Assembly (NCBI GenBank): GCA_021018815.1
Contig: JAITYX010000103.1
Location: 1,550,001 to 1,614,000, forward strand
From: Talinum fruticosum
Taxonomy: Eukaryota; Streptophyta; Magnoliopsida; Caryophyllales; Talinaceae
Length of the DNA: 64,000 nt
Direction of reading: 5' to 3'
Shown here one piece after another: positions 40,201-50,548 of the stretch (position 1 is the first letter of the stretch; the number at the start of each line of letters is the position of its first letter). Under the pieces are notes generated by a model. That model was not told where the DNA came from and did not search any database. It saw only the letters and a program-made list of their open reading frames with translations. The translations under genes and the position numbers were made by a program.

Positions 40201-40805
40201 AGTTGGAATTTTGGGTGCTAAAGCTATTTCCATACTGCATCACCTGTGAATATATGACTTGTTTATTTAACTTGCTTTGGAGGTTGAGATTGAGCTGCAT
40301 ATGACACTTTCCGGTATGTTAATAGTCTTAATGTGAACTGCGTTAGTTCTTGCATCCTTAGTATTACTTATTAACTGTGTTCATTGCTATGTTATTATAA
40401 TATTTATCCTCCCCTTTGATATTTTACTCACAAAATGTTGTAAGCTAAAAAACCATATTCTACAAGAATGTTTTCATGGGTCATCATGGCAGTTGCAGGG
40501 TAAGGCTTCCTTGCCTGCCAACATTTGGAACTAAATAGACCTTTGATTAGGCGCGATCCACGCTAAGTGTTGTTATTATTGTATATCGAGTTGAGTTGTG
40601 GCTGGCTTTCTGATTTTCATGAGGTGGGTTGGTTGTGTAGGTTCTGTGTGCTGGCAAAGATCTAGCAACAGAGCAAACTGCAAGCAGAATGGTTGGCCTG
40701 TTGAGGCAGCTGCAGCAGACTCTGCCTCCGGCTACTTTGGCTTCGACATGGTCATCTTTGCAGCCGCAGCAGCAGCTCACCCTGCAGTCAATCCTTTCTT
40801 CCTAG
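31254..40805 (+). CDS. Importin-5 / karyopherin beta-3 nuclear import receptor
   Basis: A HEAT-repeat importin-beta that carries cargo, such as ribosomal proteins, through nuclear pores under Ran control. Twenty exons: 31254-32498, 32682-32885, 33804-33908, 34049-34114, 34197-34361, 34655-34729, 34846-35000, 35591-35726, 35814-35883, 36004-36131, 36220-36276, 36534-36719, 36826-36918, 37334-37419, 37510-37576, 37663-37729, 37817-37953, 38555-38646, 38741-38807, 40641-40805. All junctions keep phase and the product is about 1,122 residues, normal for the family. Landmarks are [66 protein letters not shown], an acidic insert after [24 protein letters not shown] and the end [16 protein letters not shown]. 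The GC-rich first exon has three one-base deficits in C runs (31465-31469, 31737-31740, 32214-32217); the other 19 exons have none. Introns 2 and 19 contain hAT-like elements. Confidence 0.93.
33284..33646. mobile_element. hAT-like MITE (363 bp) in importin-5 intron 2
   Basis: An exact 8-base target duplication CTTGTGCT flanks the element (33276-33283 and 33647-33654). Its ends are inverted: TAGGGGTGAGCA on the left and the reverse complement of ...CACTCACCCCTA on the right, matching over about 10 bases. Eight-base duplications and TAGGG-type ends are the hallmark of hAT transposons. No transposase is coded, so it is non-autonomous. The interior carries repeated ACCGGTTC/GGTTCC motifs that are also found in the element at 60290. 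Confidence 0.85.
35356..35425. repeat. 35-bp tandem duplication in importin-5 intron 7
   Basis: Two adjacent copies (35356-35390, 35391-35425) of a unit containing GGGACCAAACATTACCTTC, differing by a few bases. It lies well inside the intron. Confidence 0.85.
39221..40123. mobile_element. hAT-like non-autonomous element (903 bp) in importin-5 intron 19
   Basis: The 8-base target duplication CCTAGAAG is exact (39213-39220 and 40124-40131). The terminal inverted repeats are TAGGGATGGCAACG at the left and CAGGGATGGCAACG (as reverse complement) at the right. The subterminal parts are GC-rich and complementary in style: CCCCGTCCCC-type runs on the left and GGGGACGGGG-type runs on the right. The interior is AT-rich with a GA-rich segment at 39760-39800. 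No transposase frame is present. Removing it would reduce the intron from about 1.8 kb to about 0.9 kb. Confidence 0.9.
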
Positions 40806-41516
40806 CATTGCATTGCAAGTTGATGCTGAGGTCAATTGACTTTGAGCAGCCTTCACGATCTTGTTCTGTTCTGTTTGTGCAAGTATTTATAATATTTTTT
40901 GGTCGGCATCATCATTCATTTGCTCAGGCATCTCTTGTTGGTTAAGGATCCACAAGAAAGATAAAGCAAATTTATAGTGCACTTGTATAGGCGAAAGATG
41001 AAACAAGATATACATGTGAGTCTGGTTTTGTCAAGTCTAGAGTCTTTGAGAGTCGTCAAGGAGGCGATTCTCGTTACAGTTTTGACAGGTCGTTTTTTTC
41101 TTTTTATGTTAAAAGTGATTGCTTTTTGCGATGTATCATAATAAGCAGTGTCTGGAAAAAAAGGTTGTATTTAATACAGTTTGAAATCTTGAGAAGCAAT
41201 AAGATTGAGTTCTTGGAGTTTGCAACGCATCGCTTTTGCTGGGTGATGAATGAAATGCGCTTCCATAAATGCAACGGTCCTACTATCGGCTATGCTAATT
41301 GCTATGTCTGTCGTCTTTGTTTTATTACCATAACATCACATGGGATGGGATCATTTGGGATTCTCTCTTCTCCGAGCTGTGTGTCAGGGTGACATGTATC
41401 CTCTCTTTCCCCTGGACAGCTTTTAGCAGTTGAAAACGAAGGAAACAAGCAAGTAGGATTGTTTTCTCGTTCAATATACTTTGACGTCCAATGCGTATCT
41501 CCCTTGCCTTGTTAAC

Positions 41517-41552
<36 letters not shown>

Positions 41553-41918
41553 GGGAAACTCGTGCTTGCACGATACTGTTGGGATAGGTTGACTAGGCCA
41601 TTTGTGCTAACTGACATGGAGTGGGCATAAAAGAAGAGGGAGAGCACTAAATATGTTTTGTTCAAGTTTAAATAAATGTATATTAGTAAACAATAGCGAT
41701 TGCCATGAATATTTTACCCCCTTTTTTGAGTCATAACTATCTCAATAATTATTTTCTGTTGTCGTCGTTGATTATAGCCATAGCTTAACCGAAGGACGAG
41801 GCTCCCACTACTAGCAGGCGAACTATGTATAATAAACAACCTTTTTCCGTTTCCAAGTCTTGACCTGTTTTTTATTTTTTGTCGATTTTTGTTATTCGAT
41901 ATTGTCTTTGTTGGGCTA
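40806..41918 (+). other. Importin-5 3' flank and ERF promoter
   Basis: Both neighbours are on the plus strand. The left part is the importin 3' untranslated region. A GA array of about 15 units lies at 41519-41549, about 370 bases before the ERF start codon. The region just before the ATG is T-rich (41870-41895). No gene seen. Confidence 0.5.
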
Positions 41919-42803
41919 ATGGAACTTCATTTCCAGCAGCCGTCACCACCCCCACCACCACCACCACCAGGCAAACAGACCAAATTCAAGGAGAAATGTA
42001 GTAATAAGATCAGGAGGAGGAGAAGCAGTGGTGGTGGCAGTCAGTGTAAAACTAAGAGCAAGTTTGTTGGCGTGAGGCAGAGAGCATCTGGGAAATGGGT
42101 TGCAGAAATAAAAAACACAACACAGAAGATACGGATATGGTTAGGCACCTTTGAAACGGCCGAAGAAGCTGCTCTGGCTTATGATGAGGCTGCTTGCCTT
42201 CTTCGTGGTTCCAACACCCGAACCAACCTCATCAACACTCCCTCCGCCTCCTCGTCCTCCATTGCGACCACCAACTCTGCTATCTCTCTCAGAATCAGAA
42301 AACTCGTCAACCAGAAGAAGAGCTTGATCAACTCCCGATCCCAATGCCAATCACCCTCAACTCCTCCTTCAGCTTCGGCTACCTCAGCCCCTGCTGAAAG
42401 TACCAAAACAACTCAATTTTATGATACAACACCAATAAGTAATAGTGTAAATGTTAACCAACCCTGCAACAGCATTGCTATCAAAGACTCAAGCCAGTTG
42501 CTCCGCGGGAATACATATAGGCCGGAGCTCAATGTGACGGGTGTTCAATTTGATTGCTCATGGGCGTTCGCCCCATATCCAATCTCCGGCGATTTAGCCA
42601 TGTACCCGAAGCACATGCCAGTTTCAGAGGTAGCAATACCGGAATTTGAGCGGATGAAGGTGGAGAGGCAGATATCAGCTTCGCTTTATGCAATGAATGG
42701 AGTCAATGATTACATGGAAAACGTTCTCAATGTTGGCAACTCCAGCGATCCTACTACTATCTCCACCTGGGATCTGTTACATCATCCTTTTCGCCTTAGC
42801 TGA
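41919..42803 (+). CDS. AP2/ERF transcription factor, RAP2-11/ERN1-like
   Basis: A single-exon nuclear DNA-binding protein of 294 residues that should bind GCC-box-like sites. The AP2 domain occupies residues 48-105 ([46 protein letters not shown]). Variants TTQKI, IWLGT and the trailing GSNTRTNL place it with RAP2-11 (low-potassium response) and the legume ERN factors (nodulation). I infer the family, not which role applies here. The N-terminus has a run of about nine prolines (residues 8-17) and a basic KIRRRRSS stretch that can act as a nuclear signal. A Ser/Thr-rich middle follows. The frame extends 30 bases upstream to an ATG at 41889, but MELHFQQ at 41919 matches family N-termini and was chosen. 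No frame break. Confidence 0.88.
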   Translation: MELHFQQPSPPPPPPPPGKQTKFKEKCSNKIRRRRSSGGGSQCKTKSKFVGVRQRASGKWVAEIKNTTQKIRIWLGTFETAEEAALAYDEAACLLRGSNTRTNLINTPSASSSSIATTNSAISLRIRKLVNQKKSLINSRSQCQSPSTPPSASATSAPAESTKTTQFYDTTPISNSVNVNQPCNSIAIKDSSQLLRGNTYRPELNVTGVQFDCSWAFAPYPISGDLAMYPKHMPVSEVAIPEFERMKVERQISASLYAMNGVNDYMENVLNVGNSSDPTTISTWDLLHHPFRLS

Positions 42804-43476
42804 ATGCTCGACTCGAAATGCTTTCCTTTCAGCTTTTCTTTCTCTTGTAAGTTGGCGAATAAGGATGCTTATTAATCTACAGGAGAAAAGGAGGCTGGGG
42901 ACTCAGTACCAATGCCAATGACTGTGCTCACTATACGAGACAGTTTAGTGGCTTGTTCATGATATATAGGAGGACTAAATGAGTTGTCCCTGTGTGCTTC
43001 CATTGAGTTAATCCATTTACCAATTTGTGTTTTCCTTTCCGTGCTTCAACTTCGCCACAGTAGCCAAGCAAGCTATAATGCCAAACATATGCGTCTTGTA
43101 TGGTTCATTAGGACCTCCAACTTACCAGTATTTCAATCAGCATGCTCTTCCAGGTCATAAATAAAGAAACAAAAGGCATGTTTCCTACAGTAATAAGATG
43201 AACCAAGGCACTCTGCAAAACTTAGATAGTAATAAATAGGTACGAAGTTTGGAAGAGCTGCTGAAGGTGCAGCTAAACTATTGCATTCATAAAGATAAAA
43301 TACATTCATATCTAATAAAAGGGGATGACATTGTACAATTCAGTTGCACAAGCAACATAAAGTAACATTTGGGAAAATGGAGATTGAAACCGATGGAGAT
43401 GATGATAAGGTATTTTTACACACAAGCACACTTACATAAAACCCCCAAAATAATCAATGGGCATTAAAATTGGACA
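42804..43476. other. Converging 3' flanks of the ERF and alpha-tubulin genes
   Basis: The two genes converge here. The ERF 3' untranslated region lies on the left and the tubulin one on the right, just below 43477. AATAAA-like sequence appears at 43160-43170. Nothing else recognised. Confidence 0.5.
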
Positions 43477-45684
43477 TCAGTAATCTTCCCCTTCATCCTC
43501 TTCATCCACTCCTTCTGCTCCGACTTCTTCATAATCTTTCTCAAGAGCTGCGAGATCTTCACGAGCTTCAGAGAACTCCCCTTCTTCCATACCTTCTCCG
43601 ACATACCAGTGAACAAAGGCTCTTTTGGAGAACATGAGATCGAATTTGTGATCAATGCGTGAGAAAACTTCTGCCACAGCAGTGTTGTTGCTGATCATGC
43701 ACACAGCTCGCTGCACCTTGGCAAGATCACCCCCAGGCACAACTGTTGGAGGCTGATAGTTGATACCACATTTGAACCCAGTTGGACACCTGCAAGGATG
43801 CAGAGAGAGGGGTTTTTATATAATTAAGAAAACATCGTTTGGTGTATGAAAGAGGAGCCCCCCTTCTCTTCTTTTAACGATGACCTGTGAAAATTCATAA
43901 CAAATATAATTAATGAAACACGGTGATGTATCCGTATTCATACCAGTCGACAAACTGTACTGTCCTTTTGGTCTTGATAGCAGCCACAGCAGCATTAACA
44001 TCCTTAGGCACAACATCGCCCCTGTACATGAGGCAACAGGCCATGTATTTACCATGCCTTGGATCGCACTTCGCCATCATGCTGGAAGGCTCGAAAACTG
44101 AATTTGTTATCTCAGGCACGGATAACTGCTCATGATATGCCTTCTCAGCTGAGATGACTGGAGCATAAGAAGAAAGCATGAAATGAATTCGTGGATATGG
44201 CACCAGGTTGGTCTGGAACTCAGTGATGTCTACATTGATGGCTCCATCAAACCTCAGGGAAGTCGTCAGCGATGATATGATCTGAGAAATTAAACGGTTG
44301 AGATTGGTGTAGGTCGGCCTCTCAATGTCCAATGATCTGCGGCAGATATCATAGATAGCTTCATTATCCAAGAGCACTGCAACGTCTGCATGTTCAAGCA
44401 GGGAATGGGTTGACAGCACACTGTTGTAGGGCTCCACAACGGCCGTTGATACCTGCAATTTAAAGGAATGGGATTCATACATAGAAAATCCCGGGCAAAC
44501 AAGATTGATTCACATTTCATGTGTTAATTTTCATTAGCATGGCATCATTAGGGAAATGTTCAACAGCCTCAGTCAAGTAAATGAACTGGGGACAAATTTT
44601 GAGTACCTGGGGAGAAGGAAATATGGTGAAGCCAAGCTTGGACTTCTTTCCATAATCTACAGATAAGCGCTCCAACAACAAGGATCCGAGACCAGAACCA
44701 GTGCCACCACCAACAGCATTGAACAGCAAAAACCCCTGTAATCCAGTGCAGCTGTCAGCCAGTTTCCTGACTCTGTCAAGGCATAGGTCGACGATTTCCT
44801 TTCCAACTGCCCATAGAATAAAGAAATATGAGTAAATGAAGAAACAAAATAGAAATGGAATTAAGGGATTTCTAAAGTACCAGTATAGTGGCCCCTGGCA
44901 AAGTTGTTGGCAGCATCCTCCTTTCCAGAAATAAGCTGCTCAGGATGGAAAAGCTGGCGATAGGGGCCATTTCTAACTTCATCAATGACAGTGGGCTCCA
45001 AATCAACAAAGACAGCGCGAGGGACATGCTTTCCTGCGCTTGTCTCGCTGAAGAAGGTGTTGAACGCATCATGACCGACACCCACAGATGTGTCACTGCA
45101 ATACAACACACAACTAAGTAACTAACTAACTAATTAACTCATGTCCCTGGCTTTAGCTTGTTGCTGATTACTCTACGTACTAGAGCCAGAGGGACTATCA
45201 AGATTCATTAATAATGCAATACCATCAATTATGACCACGGAGCTCCCAAAACTAACATATACATGTCCATGGGTGATGTGAGAGCTCAACCCATTGGCAA
45301 ACGTGCAAAGCAAACAAAGCAAATTGAAAGTAGATGAACAAAAGAGCTGATTTGTAGTTGTAGAGCAGGAATTGACCTTGTAATTAGCAAATAAAATTGC
45401 CAAGAATTCAGAATTCTATCCTAAGGCAGGAGTAATGTGATCCAATTGCAAACTAAAAAGGATGCCTCTGCTATGGAAATTAAAGGATAAAAAGAAGCTA
45501 AGGGAATACAGTTTATAGAGACAAGGGAAAATTATAAAGAGGTGGGGAGGGAGAATGGAGGAGAAGGAGACCTGGGCATCAAACCATCGGGTTGAATCCC
45601 ATGTTCAAGACAGTATAGCTCCCAGCAGGAATTCCCGACTTGAATTCCGGCTTGGCCTATGTGTATGCTTATTATTTCCCTCAT
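43477..45684 (-). CDS. Alpha-tubulin (TUA1-type)
   Basis: The alpha subunit of microtubules. Five exons (45572-45684, 44881-45095, 44607-44806, 43944-44452, 43477-43789) join in phase to 449 residues, the standard length, with no frame break. The start is fixed by [20 protein letters not shown]; the MREII form, instead of MRECI, is that of the Arabidopsis TUA1 class, which is pollen-preferred. The nucleotide-binding loop [14 protein letters not shown], the [10 protein letters not shown] and [20 protein letters not shown] blocks and the [11 protein letters not shown] junction are all conserved. The C-terminal tail is acidic and ends [13 protein letters not shown] in style, finishing in the tyrosine used by the detyrosination cycle. 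Expression in pollen is inferred from the class only. The CT-rich sequence at 45715-45740 and 45815-45840 is probably leader and promoter. Confidence 0.95.
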
Positions 45685-48339
45685 TGATCTCAATTAGATC
45701 TTCTGCTGCTCTGCTCTCTCCCTCTCTTTCTCTCTCTGTAAATGGGTGTGTGTGTAGAGATATTTGTGTCTAGTCTATTGCTGCCCAGCTATAAGACAGA
45801 GAATGCCCCCCCTTCTCTCTCTCTCTGGCTGTCTCTTTCTCCTGTAATTGTTTGGTTGGCTTGGGAGGCCAGCCCAGGCCACTTGTCTGTTTTCATTCCA
45901 TCCCAAATCTCTCACTTCAATCATCCACACCGGCTACCGGCTATCTCCCCACCCAATAATATCATCCTACCTGTAATTGTAACCGTAACTGTAACTGTTC
46001 CATGTTTCTTCAATTCTTAATGATGACTTATTCATTCCTTGTGTTGTTCTTTGGTACCTTACCAACACCCTATTGTCATTGCACCCCTTTCTTCACTTGG
46101 ATTATTTTAGATGACTATCACTCATAACAAAAACTTTCCATTTCCAAGATTATATTTTTATTTCTTATGTGACTACTACATTGGTCAAGTATTTTCCCTC
46201 TTGGTTTTTTTCTTTATTGGAAAACCACAAAGGACGCTCAAATGAACATAATAAACCATCCCAAGTAGTTGATTAGCTATCAATGCAAACGGCCTATCAG
46301 CTACTGTTAGCATACATCCATCTGATTAGCTATCCATAACAGCACATCAAGAACATCACTCATAGCGTAGATAAACCATCGTAAATAAAGCAAAAGACCT
46401 GCTGAAACTCGTTTTGATGACCTTCTTGTTCATGTCTTGCTGCATGTTCTTGGCAACTTTAAAGGGGCTTCCTTGTCTTAATGATCAATTGTCCATTTGG
46501 CCTCTGCTAGAGCAATATAATCTCTGAGAATGATAGTCATGTACCACCCAGGATCAGGATCAGGAGCAGGAGCTGATTTCTGTACAATACATTACTCGAA
46601 CATCTCCAAGATTTGCCACTATATGAGAATCATCCACATACAATCCCATCAACACGAGTAATTCTAGTCGAGTCTTAACATATATAATGATATTGACTTA
46701 TGATTTGTTATGACCAGCAACCCCAGAAAAAACAGCTGTGTGTGGGATTAAATCCTGTTCACACAAACATGACATGTACTTGACAAGACTATGAACAATA
46801 ACCAATTTACAGTCTCCTCTAACTAATGTTGGCAGAATTTTACCCCGGCCTCACACTATCACTCATCACCACTCAAAAAGATCTCCTCTCCGAGCCACAT
46901 TCGACGCAAGGACTTAATGGGACCCATCCTCACAAATTCATCTGGAATATTATAAAGTTTCATTAGGCGGCCCAAAATTGGTTTTCAGGGAAGGACATCT
47001 CTTTGATTCTTTCACACACATGAATCATGATGATGACATGATATATTCATAGACATGTTCACAGTTATTTTACACCTACCTTTCCATAGTTTTTCAAATA
47101 ACTTTTTTCAACTTTTAAATTTATGAATTCACTTCTACCTCTTTCACAATTTTTCCTTCTATTTCTATTTAAGTGATACTCTGAAATTCATCTTCTATTT
47201 CATGATAGTTACAATTTTTCTAAATGCATATATTAAATATAATTATAATAAATGTGCACTAAATATACTAGCGAGTAATATTCAACCATAGTCAGTCACT
47301 AAGCCAAAAATATTAAAAATAAATAAAATTTTCTCCTAATAAGTGTACCTCATGTGTCACTACACCATGAAATCACTCAAAAATAGTATTATGTATTTTT
47401 ATGAGAAAAAAGATTTGCTAATAAAAGAATACATAGTGTTTACAATAAATATCTTCTGATGAAAATAAATCTAAAACATAAAAAATAAATTCATATTTTC
47501 ATAAAACTAATGGTAAGTGTAATATCATGTAGCTCTACAGTTGTTGCTAATTACATTCTTAAACAATATTTTTTTATAAAAAAACCTTTCATTCTTCAAC
47601 GCTAATATGTCTTCTCCAAGTTGGTAAGGTATAGCATAAATTCATGAAATATGTATCTATTTGACATGATATATTATATTTCAAAGGAAGAGTATCACGG
47701 TAGAATCATATAATATTTCATTGTTGATTCATTTATGAATCAAAGTAAATAAATCTATTATGAAAGTACCGAAATTATTTTCTGTGAGCATATCAACATC
47801 TAAATCTCCAAATCTACGGTAAATAGCGGTATAAGGATGAGCCAAAATCGATAATCAATAAACAACCTTATATTTCTTACAAATAAGAAGAAAATATATT
47901 AAAAAGTGACATACAAATCACTAATGTTGTTGCTAAATAAAGCTTTAAGAAGTAGAAAACTGAAACTTACTATCCATAATTATATTTGTTGGAAAAAGAT
48001 AAAATATTAAATATGTGTTGTGAAGAGGTTAAATGATTTTTTTAAAGCAGAGATGGAATGTTATAAACTTGTACAAAGAAATAGATAGATAGATAGATAG
48101 ACCAATAGTTAGACTTTATGGACAAAGGGAAAAAAGGAAAGTCTTTGCAAAAAAAAAAAAAAAAAATTGTTAAAAAAAAGTGAAAAATGAAAGGAAGGCA
48201 TTGGGTGGGTTGGGCATCCTATCCCTACTTCCATAGCAACTTGTTGCCAACTAGCAAGGAGGGCCCTTGAGGTGGCTGGAAATTATTATAATTATTGATT
48301 GATAACGAAATAAGTTGTCATTTTTAAATAAGATGTTAT

Positions 48340-48625
48340 GATTCTATTTGGCAATCAACTATTAGTTGTTGATTGTTGACTGATTGGATTAACTGTTTAT
48401 TTAACTGTTTTAGAAAAAGTTTTTAGTAAAATTAATTGTTTCTAAAAAATTGTGAGACAAAAAGATAATTTGTAAAAAGTAAATCTTAAAAAGCTAGCTT
48501 TTTTAAAATAGCATTATGAAGGCAAAAACTATTACAAAAGGTCAACTTACTAAACATGTTAAATAACTTTTTGATCAAGTCAAAAAGACAAAATTCTTTA
48601 AAAAGTCATTTATCAAACATGGCCT
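48340..48625. repeat. Probable AT-rich MITE-like dispersed repeat
   Basis: Bounded by ATTTGGCAATCAACTA on the left and TTATCAAACATGGCC on the right, with internal AAAAAGTTTTTAGTAAAATT and GATCAAGTCAAAAAG sequence. TTTGGCAAA...TTTACCAAAC-type borders with poly-A/poly-T interiors are widespread short repeats in dicots. The ends are only loosely inverted and I could not define a target duplication. Confidence 0.35.
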
Positions 48626-49616
48626 ATATGTTTTAAATTTCACCACTTTCAAAGATTTATTTACACCAGTGAAATCTTTACACATAAAAAAGAAAAATTA
48701 CCCTGAAAAAAATTATGAGTTCATATTATCTAATATTTATCTTTATTTTTACTAATTACCCTGAAAAAAATTATCCTTCATGTGTCCAACAGCTGGTGAT
48801 CATAAGGTCGGGAATTAACCCGCAAAATATGAGGTTAAGGTAATAATTTTTTTGTATTAAGGTGAAGGTTGGGAGCCTCAAAGCTCACTAGCTAACTCGG
48901 CTATTAAAAAAGAAAATATTATCCTAAGGTGTGAAACTTTTACAAAGAATAGGCTCAAGTATTTTATAATCAAACTCTTAGTTATTTTAGAGTATAATTA
49001 TTATTTATTATTGAATTCATTACTTGATATTAAAAATAATTCAGTTGACACATCTAATTTAAGTGATAATATAACTTTAGGATTATATATGTAATTCATC
49101 AATTAAAAAGACATGTGACATTTGTAAGATGCAATCTTATCAATATTAGTATTACTAGATCTATACTCTTCCATGTAAGGCCTTTAGTCAAAAAAATTTT
49201 GACAATCAAAATTAAATGTAAGCTTTTTAGAAAAAGTTATCGGTCAATCACGTCTACTACTTTTGTTCATATTAGGTAAGAATTTCCAGTATGACTAAAA
49301 TAGTGAAAATCTTAAATTTTGATTTTCTTGGTATCATATCATCATTATTTATTTGACATAGATAAAATCGTGCTAATTATTATGTGAGACACATCTAATT
49401 GATTGTTTATATTATATAGTGCGGGTTTTTAATAGTTGATTGTTCACTTTTTATTAATTAAATTACTATTTAATTAATTAATCCCATACACATTCTTCTA
49501 ACATAGCAAAACATATATGTGTACTAACATCTTACTTGTATGTTCATCAACTATTTATTATATAACATCCTACTTCACAGTCTTATCTATTACAAAATTC
49601 AATAAAAATTTAAGTA

Positions 49617-49870
49617 GCATTTGAATCCAATGACTCCCTAAACAATGAAGTTAAAAAAATATAAAGTACAAAGGAACATAAAAATATAAGATTTTTTAAT
49701 ATTTTGGAAAAATATATTTGAATCCAATGACCCTTAAATAATAATATAATTTTTTATTGTTTTAAAAATATAAAATTTATGTTAAAAGATAAATTAGGAA
49801 GACATTATTTAACATTATTGATAAAAATGACAAGTTAAGGCGCATTTGAATTCAATGATTCCCTAAACAA
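49617..49870. repeat. Three spaced direct repeats
   Basis: A motif GCATTTGAATCCAATGA followed by CTCCCTAAACAA is present at 49617-49645, in degenerate form at 49716-49740 and again at 49842-49870. Spacing is about 100 and 125 bases. A looser relative (GCATTTGAATTGTAACCAATGG) occurs near 53332. They may be remnants of nested short elements. Confidence 0.6.
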
Positions 49871-50340
49871 CACTAGACATAGAAAACAACTTTAACATGT
49901 TTTATTAAATTAATTACATTGGTGATGAAACGAAAGAAGACGAGGGGAGGGGGCATAGCTAGTTGAAGAAAATGAAGTCCCACACTGAATACAATAGAAA
50001 ATTTGATAGAGTGATAGGTGTGGCAGATCAGATCTCTTTCATGTGGATGTGGGTATTGAATAGAATATAATACAGTAGTTGTGGATCCACATCTTAATCT
50101 TACAGCACATGAGAAAATTTTGTCGTGGAGGCTCCTTCAATGCAGCCTAATATTTGCTGAATAATGCCATACAATGAAGTTTCCTTCGGGGGTTTGGGGT
50201 TTGTTTCCTTCTTTTTTTTTTTCTCTCCCCAGAAAATGTGACTTAATTAGGGGATCCGTAAGTAATTGGAGAATTGCATGCTTATTTATACTCGGGGGCC
50301 CCCAGCAGCAGCCAGCGGTGCGTGTTAAATTTGCTCTCTT

Positions 50341-50376
50341 TGGTTTGGTTTGGTTTGGTTGGGTTGGGTTGGGTTT
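50341..50376 (+). repeat. TGGTT/GGGTT pentamer array upstream of DTC
   Basis: Four GGTTT units run directly into three GGGTT units, about 170 bases before the DTC start codon, followed by CT-rich leader. The G runs are on the coding strand. Three GGG tracts are one short of a canonical G-quadruplex. Confidence 0.85.
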
Positions 50377-50548
50377 GGTGGTGTCTCTGCTCTCTTCTCT
50401 CTATTCTCTTTTCTTCTCTCCTCTCTCTCCTCTGTCTCAGGTAGTCAAGCGTCCAAATAACATCATAGAGTCAAATAGTGAAAGCTGCAGCTTTGAGTTT
50501 TAGAGTGATAAAGAGAGGAAAGAGAAAGGGAAAGGGAAATCAATCGAC

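Larger units (their letters stand above)
45685..50548. other. Divergent spacer between alpha-tubulin and the DTC carrier
   Basis: About 4.9 kb with no convincing gene. The left 400 bases are the tubulin leader and promoter (CT-rich). 46000-47000 is of mixed composition; a small frame near 46400-46530 has no recognised motif. 47000-50000 is very AT-rich with a GATA array (48081-48100), a poly-A run (48150-48166), a probable dispersed repeat at 48340-48625 and three direct repeats at 49617-49870. The right end is the DTC promoter with TGGTT repeats. Confidence 0.5.
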
